A stretch of DNA of 64,000 nt from Paludibacteraceae bacterium (GCA_017477325.1 JAFUWV010000012.1:27916-91915), one strand, 5' to 3'; shown: positions 43,831 to 54,061, counted from the stretch's first letter. The notes: generated by a model not told the origin, from the letters alone. Made by a program: numbers and translations.

Positions 43831-45084
43831 TCAGTCTAAGCAGTCGTCGAGAGCCTCCTTGATAGCATGTTTGTCGAGGTGCTGCCCGATGAAGACAAGT
43901 CTCTGCATGCGGTCTCCGTACTGCTCGTCCCAGTCTTTCTGCAGTTGCGGCTCACGTGCGAGCAGGAGCATGAGTTCCTCCTTGGGCATAGTGGCATACC
44001 ACTGCCCTGCGTTTCTGAGACTCACCTGACGCCCAGCTTGCTCGAACACGTAGCAAGTGTCATACTCATCGGAGAAATAGCACATACCCTTGGCGCGTAT
44101 GACAGACTTGGGCCATTTACGTGCCACGAAATCGTCGAAGCGACCGAGGTTGAACGGCCTACGAGCCTCATAGACATAAGTGCCTATGCCGTATTCTTCC
44201 ACTTCTCCCCCCTCATGGTCGTGGTGGTGATGGTGCTCATGGTCATGGTGGTGATGATGTTCATGCTCATCGTGGTGGTGGTCATCGTCTTCATGATGAT
44301 GGTGTTCGTGCTCATCGTCATCATCGTCATCATCGTCGTCATGGTGCTCATCTCTGCCCTCTACCGCCTGAATCCATGCTGCAGAACCGGCGACATCGTC
44401 AAAGTCGAACATGCCGGTGCCGATAATCTTGTCGAAAGGCACATCACAATAGTCGCACTCTATTATCTCAGCCTTGGGCTGGATGGCACGAAGTATCTTG
44501 CGGATACGCTTCAAGTCTTCTTTCTCAACTTCGCTTGCCTTGTTCAGCAGTATGACGTTGCAGAACTCAATCTGCTGAATGACCAGATTCTCGAGGTCGT
44601 CTTCTTTCAGACAAGGGTTCATTAGCGAGTGTCCGGACTGAAATTCGTCTTTCAGGCGCAGAGCATCCACCACGGTGACGATGCAGTCGAGCACAGGCAC
44701 ACTGCTGCCGACATACTCCGGTGCCATCTGCGGTATGGCGCATATAGTCTGAGCGATAGGTGCAGGCTCGCAGATGCCGCTTGCCTCAATGACTATGTAG
44801 TCGAACTGACGCGTGGCAGCAATGTCGGAGAGCTGTTTTACCAAGTCCATCTTCAGTGTGCAGCATATACAACCGTTCTGCAGAGCCACCAGACTGTCGT
44901 CTTGCTGAGTGACCACTCCACCCTTTTGAATAAGACTCGCGTCGATATTCACTTCACCTATATCGTTCACAATCACAGCAAAGCGTATGCCTTGCTGATT
45001 ACTCAGAATATGGTTCACCAATGTTGTTTTTCCGCTGCCCAGATAACCCGTGAGCAGCAAAACGGGGATTTGATTTACTTGCAT
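43831..45084 (-). CDS. COG0523 (CobW/ZNG1-like) GTPase with long His/Asp-rich segment
   Basis: 417 residues. P-loop LLTGYLGSGKTTLVNH at about 10-25, the metal-binding CxCC motif NGCICCTL at ~70, and an NKxD-type motif (LLNKASEVEKED). Residues ~240-295 are almost only His, Asp and Glu, a strong zinc- or nickel-binding segment. The C-terminal CobW_C domain includes FNLGRFDDFVARKWPKSVIRAKG. These proteins act as GTP-dependent metal chaperones, mostly for zinc. It lies behind its own promoter; no Zur-like operator is obvious. Confidence 0.92.
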   Translation of the reverse strand: MQVNQIPVLLLTGYLGSGKTTLVNHILSNQQGIRFAVIVNDIGEVNIDASLIQKGGVVTQQDDSLVALQNGCICCTLKMDLVKQLSDIAATRQFDYIVIEASGICEPAPIAQTICAIPQMAPEYVGSSVPVLDCIVTVVDALRLKDEFQSGHSLMNPCLKEDDLENLVIQQIEFCNVILLNKASEVEKEDLKRIRKILRAIQPKAEIIECDYCDVPFDKIIGTGMFDFDDVAGSAAWIQAVEGRDEHHDDDDDDDDDEHEHHHHEDDDHHHDEHEHHHHHDHEHHHHHDHEGGEVEEYGIGTYVYEARRPFNLGRFDDFVARKWPKSVIRAKGMCYFSDEYDTCYVFEQAGRQVSLRNAGQWYATMPKEELMLLLAREPQLQKDWDEQYGDRMQRLVFIGQHLDKHAIKEALDDCLD

Positions 45085-45108
45085 ATTTATCCTTTCTTAT
45101 TTTGCATG

Positions 45109-45139
45109 CAAAATTACTATTTATTTACTACTTGAGCAA
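45109..45139 (-). promoter_or_regulatory. promoter of the COG0523 GTPase gene
   Basis: Minus strand: TTG at 45139-45137, 20-nt spacer, TAATTTTG at 45116-45109. Confidence 0.7.
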
Positions 45140-45152
45140 ATCTGCCACGCTA

Positions 45153-46703
45153 TTATTCTTTCACGAACAAGTCTTTTTCGGGGTCGTAAATCTCACTTTG
45201 AACACTGAGGAGATTGAGTACGGAGTGAAAGACAGCATGTTGCTCTATCTCTCCGGTCTGAACCTTCAGACGGCGGAACCGGGGACTTGTCCAGACGAGG
45301 AATGGTATCTCGAACTGCTCACGCGGCGCAATGCTCATAGGCACACCGTGCATGTATATTCCGTTTTCACCCAACGACTCGCCATGGTCGGAGACAAACA
45401 TTACCGCAGTATTCCAATCTGTGAGTGTGCGCAGCGTATCTATCAGGTTAGCCAGAAGATAGTCGGTATAGAGAACAGAATTGTCGTAAGCATTGAAGAG
45501 TTTGACTTGGTCATTCCTCCCTTCCTCGACACTCTCGGCCACGGGTTTGAACTGCTCGAACCGCTCAGGGTAATGCAGATTGTAACTCGGCCCATGACTG
45601 GTGCCGGTATGCAGCACAATGAACACCTTTGGCTTGCTGCTGCCCAGGATACGCTCTTTCAGACCGCAGAAAAGCACCCCGTCGTAGTCTCTGTCTGGCA
45701 GATCGGCATACCGCTTTCGCAGCACAGTGTGCTTTTCATATTCATCAATATGCACAGGCGGCTCCCCCCAGTTGCTTGTCCGCCATACCACATCCGCACC
45801 GGCACGATAGAGATAGTTGGGCAGTATCTCGTAGAGGGTTTTCTGCTGTTTGTACTCAAGCATAGCCTTGACTCCGGCAGTGGTATATGTGGCACAAGAG
45901 CGTGCATTGAGAGCGTGTACATCAGGCATTGCAGAGAGTCGCGGATTGGTCTGACGCCCGTATCCGTACAGGGAGAAGTTTTGCCGGCGTGCAGACTCAC
46001 CGATAACAAGCACCACAGCCGTTTTCTGCCCGTCGGTTATCTTTCCTTCGGGGAGTAATATTTCTTTCTGATTAGCCTTATGCTTAGCACTGAGAACACG
46101 GCAGGTGTTAACCGTATATGACCAAGGCATCAGTAGTCCGCCAAGTTCAGTGTCGTATTCTCCGAACCAGAGGATGCGGTTGAAATTAAGCCCTACATAC
46201 AGTGCGAGTGTTGCCACTGCAGCAGCTGACACTATTCCAAGACGCTTCGGCGAGCCATAATCTATCTTCTGCCAAAGCACATAAACAGCAGGCAGTACGC
46301 CGAGAAAAGCGACTGTAAGAATAAGCGGAAGAGTGATGAAAGGCAGTGCCTCAGACGACTGAGTGTTAAGCACGTTGCTTATCATGCCATCGTCCATCAT
46401 GGTGTTGTACACCAGTATGAAATACAAGCATGCCGAACTCAGAATGTGAGAGACGGCAATCAGCACTCTGCCAACGTATCTGAAGAGAAACAGCAACAGG
46501 TAGCAGACGAGCATATTGAGCACCAGCATTACAACTACCAGACTGAGTATAAGCCAGATATTGCCCAAAAGAGACGAACCTGAATGAGAGGCCGCAAAAC
46601 CGAAGAAGGGAATATTGTAGAAGAGCAGGTTGACAGTGCTCATCACCAAAGAGAACAGCCATAAAGGCATTCTTCTTGAGAGTATGTTTCTATCTATTGC
46701 CAT
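45153..46703 (-). CDS. lipid A phosphoethanolamine transferase-like (EptA family) sulfatase-fold protein
   Basis: 516 residues. About five N-terminal membrane helices (residues 10-175) are followed by a periplasmic alkaline-phosphatase-fold domain. VVLVIGESARRQNFSLYGYGR near 230 carries the metal-binding Glu, SCATYTTAGVKAML near 270 the Thr nucleophile, HTGTSHGPSY near 370 a His ligand, and MFVSDHGESLGENGIYMHG near 440 the Asp-His pair. It modifies lipid A or another envelope glycan with phosphoethanolamine, which commonly affects cationic peptide resistance. The first bases overlap the end of the GAF gene by 10 bp, so the two are coupled. Confidence 0.85.
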   Translation of the reverse strand: MAIDRNILSRRMPLWLFSLVMSTVNLLFYNIPFFGFAASHSGSSLLGNIWLILSLVVVMLVLNMLVCYLLLFLFRYVGRVLIAVSHILSSACLYFILVYNTMMDDGMISNVLNTQSSEALPFITLPLILTVAFLGVLPAVYVLWQKIDYGSPKRLGIVSAAAVATLALYVGLNFNRILWFGEYDTELGGLLMPWSYTVNTCRVLSAKHKANQKEILLPEGKITDGQKTAVVLVIGESARRQNFSLYGYGRQTNPRLSAMPDVHALNARSCATYTTAGVKAMLEYKQQKTLYEILPNYLYRAGADVVWRTSNWGEPPVHIDEYEKHTVLRKRYADLPDRDYDGVLFCGLKERILGSSKPKVFIVLHTGTSHGPSYNLHYPERFEQFKPVAESVEEGRNDQVKLFNAYDNSVLYTDYLLANLIDTLRTLTDWNTAVMFVSDHGESLGENGIYMHGVPMSIAPREQFEIPFLVWTSPRFRRLKVQTGEIEQHAVFHSVLNLLSVQSEIYDPEKDLFVKE

Positions 46704-47173
46704 ATTCCACCTAACATCTGAGCCACACGCTCCAAATACTTTTTGTCTGTTTGGTCAAACGTGTCAAACTCCTTGCTGTCGATATCAAGCACTGCCACAA
46801 CATCATCGTCTTTGATGACCGGCACAACTATCTCGCTGTTGGACTCTGACGAGCAAGCGATATGCCCCTCAAACCGGTGCACATCAGGCACTATCACCGT
46901 TTCTTTTCTTTGCCAAGAAGTGCCACAGACTCCCCTGCCCTTTCGTATTCTGGTGCATGCCACAGGCCCCTGGAAAGGTCCGAGTACAAGTTCTTTTTCA
47001 CCGACAACCTGCAACCTGTCAGCACTAACCACATAAAAACCTGTCCACCAGAAACCGAACTCACAGTGAAGCAAGGCCGCTATGTTAGCCATATTGGCGA
47101 CACGGTCTGTCTCCGTACCTGTCACTGCCTCGATTTGCGGAAGCAACTCAATGTATCGTTGTTCTTTTGTCAT
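46694..47173 (-). CDS. msrC: free methionine-(R)-sulfoxide reductase, GAF type
   Basis: 159 residues from ATG 47173; a longer frame to 47221 would overlap the promoter box and is not favoured. A single GAF domain with the three conserved cysteines of the fRMsr family in PVACTRIRKGRGVCGTSW and EGHIACSSESNSEIVVPV. It reduces free Met-R-sulfoxide and protects against oxidants. The gene precedes the EptA-like gene with a short overlap. A TAACTTTG box at 47204-47197 lies just upstream, but no good -33 element is found at the usual spacing. Confidence 0.85.
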   Translation of the reverse strand: MTKEQRYIELLPQIEAVTGTETDRVANMANIAALLHCEFGFWWTGFYVVSADRLQVVGEKELVLGPFQGPVACTRIRKGRGVCGTSWQRKETVIVPDVHRFEGHIACSSESNSEIVVPVIKDDDVVAVLDIDSKEFDTFDQTDKKYLERVAQMLGGIWQ

Positions 47174-47222
47174 ATAAGATTCCACATTTTCGCCTGCAAA
47201 GTTAAGCATTATTTTGCACATA

Positions 47223-47258
47223 TAAAAACGGCAAGAGAAGCCGCGGGACTTCTCTTGC
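47223..47258 (-). terminator. terminator of the TPR gene
   Basis: Perfect 10-bp minus-strand stem GCAAGAGAAG / CTTCTCTTGC (47258 to 47231), 8-nt loop, followed by CCGTTTTTA. It lies 25 bp after the TPR gene stop. Confidence 0.85.
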
Positions 47259-47282
47259 TAAAAGATTTATGTGCTCTGATTG

Positions 47283-48527
47283 TTATTGGTTGAGCAGGTT
47301 GTTGATTTCCTCATATTTCTTGTCCATCTTGAGGCGATAGTAGAGCTGTTTGAGGATAATCATGTAGTTGCGGTTCTCTTTGTCGAGTTCGTGTGCTTGC
47401 TCGAAGAATGGGAGTGATTTTGCGAACATTTCGTCCATCTCTTTCAGAGCCTTTTGATACTGCTTGTTGTCAGAGATATAAGCAGCGTCCTCGTTCATCT
47501 TAACAGCCTGGTTGTAGTAAACACGGCCTTTACCTGCAACTGCGTCTGCCAGCGTGGGGTCAATAGCAAGAGCCTTGTCGAAGTCAGCAAGCGCTTCTTC
47601 ATACATCTTTGCATTCTCCTTCAGGTTGCCACGTATATGGTAGTATTGTGCCACATTAGGCTCACGCTCGATAGCCTTGTCGAGATACTCGATAGCCGTC
47701 TGCTCTTGACCCGAGAAGATGTAGAAGTTGATTAGGTTCTGGAGGAACCAAGGTTCTGCGGGGAACTTCTCGATAGCATTCTGAAGCACGCGGACGAAGT
47801 TGGCAGTATCTTTCATCTCAACATACTCCTGATAGAGGAACTGGTTGACTGTGATAGGCTCATAGTCGCCATCTTTCATGCGTTCGAAGATTGCAATTGC
47901 CTCAGGGTGCATGCCTGCTTGTGTGGCGAACAGGCCGGTGTAGTAAAGATACTGATTGTAAGTAGTGTCGCGCGGCATCTTAGCCTGCATCTTCTCGTCT
48001 TGCATCATCTTCAACTCAGGTATGTCGGTGTGCATCTTGAAGACTTCGTAAGCATTGGCAAAATCGCGCTGGTCGTTGAGCCAGATACCGTACTTAACAA
48101 GTTCCTGGGAGGTGTAGTAGTCGAGCATCTTTGCCTGAATATTCTTGTGGGTTTTTGTGTCCACTATTTCTTTACCCTTCTTGTTGATAGTAGGAGTCAT
48201 GGCAATCTCGTCAGCTTTAACGAAATAGTTGTAAGACTCAACCACTGCCTCACCTTTCTTCTTATCGTCAACCTTGCCGGTAAGAATGCTTTGCGTGAGC
48301 AGATATTCGTTCTCTTTGTAGCCAATCATACCTGCCCAGTACCAAGTATCGGCAAGATTCTTAGTAGTTTCGTCTTCTAGTGCCTCACCTATGAGTGCAC
48401 GTGCACCGGTGAAATCAGGGTTCTCGGCAGCCATGGCTTTGTTCTTAGCCTGGCTTACATTCTTTTTCTGTGCGTAGCAGCCTGTTCCAATCAGAACAAC
48501 TACTAACATAAATAGAACTTTTTTCAT
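47283..48527 (-). CDS. exported tetratricopeptide-repeat protein
   Basis: 414 residues with a signal peptide (KVLFMLVVVLIGTGCYAQ, possibly a lipobox at GTGC). Helical TPR repeats run from ~30 onward, clearest at 265-330: AIEYLDKAIEREPNVAQYYHI and EALADFDKALAIDPTLADAVA. It is a scaffold for protein interactions in the periplasm or envelope; no partner is evident. It lies 54 bp downstream of gyrA, probably sharing its transcript, and ends at a strong terminator. Confidence 0.8.
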   Translation of the reverse strand: MKKVLFMLVVVLIGTGCYAQKKNVSQAKNKAMAAENPDFTGARALIGEALEDETTKNLADTWYWAGMIGYKENEYLLTQSILTGKVDDKKKGEAVVESYNYFVKADEIAMTPTINKKGKEIVDTKTHKNIQAKMLDYYTSQELVKYGIWLNDQRDFANAYEVFKMHTDIPELKMMQDEKMQAKMPRDTTYNQYLYYTGLFATQAGMHPEAIAIFERMKDGDYEPITVNQFLYQEYVEMKDTANFVRVLQNAIEKFPAEPWFLQNLINFYIFSGQEQTAIEYLDKAIEREPNVAQYYHIRGNLKENAKMYEEALADFDKALAIDPTLADAVAGKGRVYYNQAVKMNEDAAYISDNKQYQKALKEMDEMFAKSLPFFEQAHELDKENRNYMIILKQLYYRLKMDKKYEEINNLLNQ

Positions 48528-48581
48528 GATTGTATGGAGTTTAAAAAGTTTACTTAAATTGAATAGTTTGACAAATCAGCT

Positions 48582-51149
48582 TTACTCTTCATTATTCGTA
48601 GTATCAACTTCCGTGCCAGAAGTGGTTTCTTCTGAAATTTCAGCAGTTTCATCTTCTTCCTTAGGCACTATGCAACCGAATGCCAACTCATCGTTACGTT
48701 TCTGGAGTTCAATCAGTTTCACGCCTTGAGTGGCACGTCCCATAACGCGTATAGTGTCCATAGCCATACGTATTGCGGTGCCCGACTTAGTGATGAGCAT
48801 CAGATCGACATCATCGGTAACGGCATCGATGCTTACAAGTTTACCTGTCTTCTCTGTGATGTTCATTGTACGCACACCCTTGCCGCCACGATTGGTAATA
48901 CGATAGATAGGTTCGCCGCTTTCATCGTCAAGAGCGGTACGCTTGCCATATCCTTGCTCGGAAACAACAAGGACGGTTTCTTGCGAGCCTTTCTCTACGC
49001 AAACCATACCTACAACGCAGTCTTCGCCGTCTTCATCAAGAGTGATGGCACGAACACCGGTAGCAGGACGCCCCATAGGACGAACTTTGTCTTCATTGAA
49101 GCGAACCACCTTACCATTGCGACTCGCAACAAGTATCTCCGAGTTGCCACTGGTAAGAGCAACGCGGATAAGCTGGTCATCCTCACGCATATTGATAGCG
49201 CGTATACCATTGGCACGCGGACGGCTATATTGCTCAAGACTGGTTTTCTTGATAACGCCTTCTTTGGTGACAAAGACAAGATAGTGCGAGTTAACAAACT
49301 CCTCGTCATTCAGCCCCTTGACATTGATGAATGCACGAACCTTGTCGCCACTCTCAATATTAATCATATTCTGAATGGCACGCCCTTTAGAAGTCTTTGT
49401 GCCCTCGGGCAGGTCATATACCTTAATCCAATAAACCTGTCCTTTTTCGGTGAAGAACATCATAGTGGAGTGCATAGAGGCGGTATGAACATACTCAATG
49501 AAATCCTCATCGCGGCTTGCACCGGCTCTTGACCCTATACCTCCTCTACCCTGCTGACGGAACTCGCTGAGCGGAGTACGCTTGATATAACCGAGATGCG
49601 AGATGGTGATAACCATATCATCGTCAGCATAGAAGTCCTCAGGATTGAATTCCTCACTTGCATAGACAATCTTTGTACGGCGCTCGTCAGCATACTTATC
49701 CTTAATCTCCTGAAGTTCGGTTTCTATAAGGTCATAACGGAGCACCTCGCTAACAAGAAGCTCGTTCAAATGCTCAATCAGTTTTTCCAACTCTTCATAC
49801 TCTTTCTTCAACTCGTCGATACGCAAGCCTGTGAGTTGGCTGAGGCGCATATCAACAATAGCTTTCGACTGCAGATTGTCAAGATTGAAGCGCTGCTCCA
49901 ATGCTGTCTGAGCATCAGCAGGAGTACGGCTGGCACGAATAAGACGAACAACCTCATCAATGTTGTCAACAGCAATAATCAAGCCCTCCAAGATATGGGC
50001 ACGTTCTTGCGCTTTCTTCAACTCGAAGCGAGTACGGCGAGTAACAACATCCATCCGGTGCTCAATAAAGTTGGCGACAAGGTCTTTCAGATTGAGTAGC
50101 ATCGGACGACCTTTGACGAGAGCGATATTGTTCACAGAGAAAGAAGACTGCAGAGCGGTGAACTTATATAGTTTGTTAAGCACCACGCTTGCATTAGCAT
50201 CTTTCTTGATTTCAATAACGATACGCACATCACGCTTAGAGTGGTCGGCAATACCGCTGATACCTTCTATCTTTTTGTCGTTAACAAGTTCAGCAATATT
50301 CTTGACCAAGTCGCTCTTTACAACTCCATAAGGCAATTCACCAATGATAATCTGCTCACGACCGTTTTCTTCGGTCTCGATATCAGCCTTTGAGCGGATG
50401 ACCACTCTGCCCCGCCCTGTCTCGTATGCCTCTTTTACACCGGCATAACCATAGATAGTACCGCCTGTGGGGAAATCGGGCGCCTTGATGTAGTGCATAA
50501 GTTCTTCAACGGTAATCTCCGGAGTATCGGGGTTATCGATACGCTTTTTGCAGTTCTCAACGAAAGCCTTGCAACCGTCAATTACCTCACCGAGGTTGTG
50601 AGTAGGCATATTGGTTGCCATACCGACAGCGATACCGCTTGCACCATTGACGAGTAAGTTGGGGAAACGTGTCGGAAGGACAGTAGGTTCGCGGAGGGTA
50701 TCGTCGAAGTTTAGTTGCATATCAACGGTATCCTTCTCAATGTCACGAAGCATCTCTTCCGCCATTTTGCTAAGGCGGGCCTCAGTATAACGCATGGCAG
50801 CAGGTCCATCGCCATCGACCGAGCCAAAGTTACCTTGACCATCTACCAGAGGATAACGCATCGCCCAAGGCTGAGCCATACGTACAAGAGTACCATAGAT
50901 ACTGGAGTCACCATGCGGGTGAAACTTACCCATAACCTCACCGACTATACGTGCGGATTTCTTTGTCGGTTTGTCACTTGTATTGCCGAGTTCATTCATA
51001 CCGTAAAGAACACGGCGATGAACAGGTTTGAAGCCATCGCGCACATCCGGGAGTGCACGGCTTACAATCACACTCATAGAATAGTCGATATAGGAGGTTC
51101 GCATCTCCTCATCGATATTCACCTTAAGAATTCTGTCGTTGTCTATCAT
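48582..51149 (-). CDS. gyrA: DNA gyrase subunit A
   Basis: Introduces negative supercoils together with GyrB. 855 residues. The catalytic Tyr is in [10 protein letters not shown] near residue 120; the quinolone-determining segment [17 protein letters not shown] shows Ser at the position (83 in E. coli) typical of sensitive enzymes. The C-terminal beta-pinwheel includes the GyrA box QQGRGGIG (canonical QRRGGKG), marking it as gyrase rather than topoisomerase IV. The C-terminus is acidic. Own promoter at 51252-51282. Confidence 0.97.
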   Translation of the reverse strand: MIDNDRILKVNIDEEMRTSYIDYSMSVIVSRALPDVRDGFKPVHRRVLYGMNELGNTSDKPTKKSARIVGEVMGKFHPHGDSSIYGTLVRMAQPWAMRYPLVDGQGNFGSVDGDGPAAMRYTEARLSKMAEEMLRDIEKDTVDMQLNFDDTLREPTVLPTRFPNLLVNGASGIAVGMATNMPTHNLGEVIDGCKAFVENCKKRIDNPDTPEITVEELMHYIKAPDFPTGGTIYGYAGVKEAYETGRGRVVIRSKADIETEENGREQIIIGELPYGVVKSDLVKNIAELVNDKKIEGISGIADHSKRDVRIVIEIKKDANASVVLNKLYKFTALQSSFSVNNIALVKGRPMLLNLKDLVANFIEHRMDVVTRRTRFELKKAQERAHILEGLIIAVDNIDEVVRLIRASRTPADAQTALEQRFNLDNLQSKAIVDMRLSQLTGLRIDELKKEYEELEKLIEHLNELLVSEVLRYDLIETELQEIKDKYADERRTKIVYASEEFNPEDFYADDDMVITISHLGYIKRTPLSEFRQQGRGGIGSRAGASRDEDFIEYVHTASMHSTMMFFTEKGQVYWIKVYDLPEGTKTSKGRAIQNMINIESGDKVRAFINVKGLNDEEFVNSHYLVFVTKEGVIKKTSLEQYSRPRANGIRAINMREDDQLIRVALTSGNSEILVASRNGKVVRFNEDKVRPMGRPATGVRAITLDEDGEDCVVGMVCVEKGSQETVLVVSEQGYGKRTALDDESGEPIYRITNRGGKGVRTMNITEKTGKLVSIDAVTDDVDLMLITKSGTAIRMAMDTIRVMGRATQGVKLIELQKRNDELAFGCIVPKEEDETAEISEETTSGTEVDTTNNEE

Positions 51150-51251
51150 TGTTTATTTTAGTTTGAATAGTTTGTCATGTTTGTTATGTTAGAGAAGTTT
51201 CATTTCCTCTAAGTTTTCTAAACCTTTCTAACTTCACTACTTTTCAGCAGA

Positions 51252-51282
51252 CAAAATTACAACAAATTCCCGAAATACGCAA
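51252..51282 (-). promoter_or_regulatory. promoter of gyrA
   Basis: Minus strand: TTG at 51282-51280, 20-nt spacer, TAATTTTG at 51259-51252. The leader (~95 nt) contains a degenerate TTTGAATAG/TTTGTCATG repeat at 51157-51215. Confidence 0.7.
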
Positions 51283-51355
51283 ATATTTCCGAAATTTTTA
51301 ATTTACATCTTATTTCCGACCACCCCTCGAAATAACATGCAGAACTTCTTAAATG

Positions 51356-51386
51356 CAAGAAAAAGCGCCTTCAGACGCTTTTCTTG
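51356..51386 (-). terminator. terminator of the lipoprotein/ARH operon
   Basis: Minus-strand stem CAAGAAAAGCG / CGCTTTTTCTTG with a short loop. It closes the accessory cluster; the sequence between it and 51527 holds no supportable gene. Confidence 0.75.
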
Positions 51387-51527
51387 GTTTACTACAGGAT
51401 GAACTCTGTAAAATCACTTGTCGTTGAGGCTGACGCTGACAGAGCAAGACTAAACAGTTTTCACATCTACACCCCACCATTGTTTGACATCTGCCAGAAG
51501 AACGTAAAGAAAACTCATTTTGCATTT

Positions 51528-52658
51528 CTAATTTGAACTTTCCCTCCATTCCGGAAACATTTTCATTTGTTCTATCATAGAACTATTTCCCACAGGGCTG
51601 CCAAATCGAGATATATTCTCCTCTGCTGCAAGCATAACCAAGTTGGCTTTTGCAAACGTATCATCCGGATTGTCTGAGATATACTGCAAAATAGATGTAA
51701 GACACAGAACCCGCATCTCATTGTAAAGCGTGTTGGGAATATATGAGAAAGACGACATTCCAAACATAGTTGATAGTGAGGCACGCCAGGTAAGCCACAT
51801 CTCGCCAAGGTAAGGAGAGTAGTATCCTGAGCGCATCTCACGGTCAAGTATGGCGGCACCTTGCAAAAATGAGAAACAGGTGCTGTCAGAATGAGCAAAC
51901 TCAAGGGCATAAACACTGCGGGCTATATCATCCTTAGCCTTATACATATCAAGCAGAAGTTGCTGCTGATATATTGTGTCTGATTTCCCTCTACAATTCA
52001 AAACTGAATCCCATTCAGAAAAATAGTCGGTACGAAATATGATGGTATGGTAAAGCGACTCAGTTTCAGAGAACAGATATGATGTAGAAGAAGAAACTAC
52101 TGAAAACACTTCACCCAAAGAATCGAAGGCTGTAGCCTTATCTGCCATATCACCTGACTTGACGGCTTTTACAATCAACTTATAGGCTACATTTAGTTGT
52201 TCACGCAGAGTATCGGAACTGATAATTTGAGTCTGAGACAATACTGATAACATCTTTTCTGCATAATGAGTACGGTCTTCATCACCCATATCATCATCAA
52301 AGCGATCAATTGTCTCATAGTCAGATACAAGTGAATAGATTATCGACAAAGTATTGCAATAGTCAATCAATTCCACAAGATGCTTATCATAAAGTTGAGG
52401 TTGAATAAGGCAGTCATGCATCTCTGCTATAATTGGTTCAGTCTTAACAAGAGAATCGTCAATAAAAGCAAAATATTGTTGAGGAAACAGACGTAGCACA
52501 TCAATTGAGTCACACAATATGTCACATGTGTATGTCCGATCAGGTGAACTATACTGACGTGAACGCAATGATTGCTTTTCGCTTGAATCACAAGACGAAA
52601 AGGCGATTACAACTGCAAAGTGTAGTAGCAAACAGGTAAGAAAGAATGGTTGCTTCAT
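51528..52658 (-). CDS. lipoprotein of unknown function
   Basis: 376 residues. Signal peptide with lipobox FSSC at residues 19-22, then an Asp/Ser-rich start and an all-helical body with many short helices (for example TEPIIAEMHDCLIQPQLYDKHLVELI). No domain is recognised. It is the last gene of the group that includes the ADP-ribosylglycohydrolase fusion (80-bp gap) and precedes a terminator. It would be membrane-anchored and face the periplasm, whereas the hydrolase is cytosolic, so a direct contact is not implied. Confidence 0.7.
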   Translation of the reverse strand: MKQPFFLTCLLLHFAVVIAFSSCDSSEKQSLRSRQYSSPDRTYTCDILCDSIDVLRLFPQQYFAFIDDSLVKTEPIIAEMHDCLIQPQLYDKHLVELIDYCNTLSIIYSLVSDYETIDRFDDDMGDEDRTHYAEKMLSVLSQTQIISSDTLREQLNVAYKLIVKAVKSGDMADKATAFDSLGEVFSVVSSSTSYLFSETESLYHTIIFRTDYFSEWDSVLNCRGKSDTIYQQQLLLDMYKAKDDIARSVYALEFAHSDSTCFSFLQGAAILDREMRSGYYSPYLGEMWLTWRASLSTMFGMSSFSYIPNTLYNEMRVLCLTSILQYISDNPDDTFAKANLVMLAAEENISRFGSPVGNSSMIEQMKMFPEWRESSN

Positions 52659-52738
52659 ATTATTATTAATAATTTGTATATAAATTGGTTATAAACAGTT
52701 ATCTACTTGATTTATGAGAAATTCAGCATATTTCAGGA

Positions 52739-54061
52739 TTAGAAAGGCAAGTCTTTTATAGTATCAGACAGTTTCTCCATCACTTGCCAGAAGTCTTCGG
52801 GGAGTCGATAACGCATTTGTGTGATGATATCTTCCGGAATATGTTTGTAGTATGCTTGTGCTATAGAGCCTGTAATGCATGCAAGGGTGTCGCTATCACC
52901 TCCGAGTGAGACCGCGAGACGAATGGCAGACTCGAAATCGACACTATCAAGGAAAGCGACGATGGCAGGAGGCACAGTGTCTTTGCAGGACTCGTCAAAA
53001 CGATATTGCGGGCGAATATCATCGCAATCGAGGTGGAGGTCATAATAGAATCGAGACTCAATAAAATCACGAATCTCCCCCTTATCTCTCCCTTGTCTGG
53101 CAAGGAAGATAGCAGCAGCAGTGGCTTGTGCGCCTCGGATACCCTCCGGGTGATTGTGAGTTACTTCTGCCGAACGTTTAGCAAGGTCGAGAGCCTCATC
53201 AAGAGAGGTTGCTACCCATCCGCAAGCACTGACACGCATTGCTGAGCCGTTGCCCCAAGAGCGATATGGAGCACGTTTGCCAATACGAATACCATCGTAA
53301 GAGCGCAGATGTTCAGGTTCAAATAACCAAGTAAAGAACCCTCCACCATATCCGGCGCTTGGATAATGATTCCCCCACTCAACCATGATATTGACGAGTT
53401 GCTCGGGAGTGCGCTCTTCGGCGAGACACCATTCTGCAACTGCCATTGTCATAACAGAATCGTCAGTAGGATGTGCCATGGGATCGAATAAGGGGAAATC
53501 TGTTGTTTTGATATTATGAAACTCATAGACAGAGCCCACAGTATCACCAATGAGCGCACCGAGACAAGGGAGCATAGAAACATGCAGAGAGTCATTTGCA
53601 GGTGAGTCATCAGATGTTGAATCAGTAGTTGGAGAGGGGTTAAGAGTTTGTTCCTCCGGCTGCGAGATATAGTCCCAAAATGACTCAGGGAGAAAAACAT
53701 TCGGCAATAATGATGCCTCTTGAAACATCGGGGCTACTATTTGAGGAGTATATTTTGCTATTCCACAGCCTACGGCAGTAACGAGGAAGGTGAGATCGGG
53801 ATGTTTGGCAGCAAAGGAAGTGAAGCGCTCAACAGCCTTATGAAAAGAGTCTATTCCTTCCATTGTAGGAATACCATATGATTGTCCATAGAGGCCTTCT
53901 CCTTTTCCCCACACTGCTCCAAAATACTTTTGTGCAATGAAGGCTGCTCCGCCACCATGATGTCCTTGTTTATTACTTCCGAAGACAAATATTTCCCGGG
54001 GATTGAGAGTGGAAATACGAGCAGACGAGATGCGCCTACCAGAGATGATAGTAGTGTTCAT
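52739..54061 (-). CDS. macro-like/A1S_2505-type domain fused to ADP-ribosylglycohydrolase
   Basis: 440 residues from ATG 54061. A longer frame starting with TTG at 54109 only translates a micro-repeat into Lys-Leu-Tyr triplets and is rejected. Residues ~5-135 (LNPREIFVFGSNKQGHHGGGAAFIAQK, YGQSYGIPTME, VTAVGCGIAKYTPQIVAPMF) match the A1S_2505-like domain, which resembles macro domains. Residues ~165-430 are an ARH-type hydrolase: CLGALIGDTVGSVYEF, HPTDDSVMTMAVAEW, and GGDSDTLACITGSIAQ supply the Mg-binding Asp residues. It should remove ADP-ribose from proteins or nucleic acid, or hydrolyse related compounds. It lies between a membrane-anchored protein and a lipoprotein, next to the E1/E2/JAMM operon. 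Confidence 0.8.
   Translation of the reverse strand: MNTTIISGRRISSARISTLNPREIFVFGSNKQGHHGGGAAFIAQKYFGAVWGKGEGLYGQSYGIPTMEGIDSFHKAVERFTSFAAKHPDLTFLVTAVGCGIAKYTPQIVAPMFQEASLLPNVFLPESFWDYISQPEEQTLNPSPTTDSTSDDSPANDSLHVSMLPCLGALIGDTVGSVYEFHNIKTTDFPLFDPMAHPTDDSVMTMAVAEWCLAEERTPEQLVNIMVEWGNHYPSAGYGGGFFTWLFEPEHLRSYDGIRIGKRAPYRSWGNGSAMRVSACGWVATSLDEALDLAKRSAEVTHNHPEGIRGAQATAAAIFLARQGRDKGEIRDFIESRFYYDLHLDCDDIRPQYRFDESCKDTVPPAIVAFLDSVDFESAIRLAVSLGGDSDTLACITGSIAQAYYKHIPEDIITQMRYRLPEDFWQVMEKLSDTIKDLPF

Noticed and set aside
43867-44625. 252-codon + frame with a long Val/Met/Ile run that looks like membrane helices
   Set aside because: It is the complement of the His/Asp-rich segment of the COG0523 GTPase (CAT/ATC codons read as Met/Val/Ile).
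51349-51549. 66-codon minus frame after the lipoprotein gene
   Set aside because: It runs through the terminator hairpin and overlaps the lipoprotein stop. No plausible start context.
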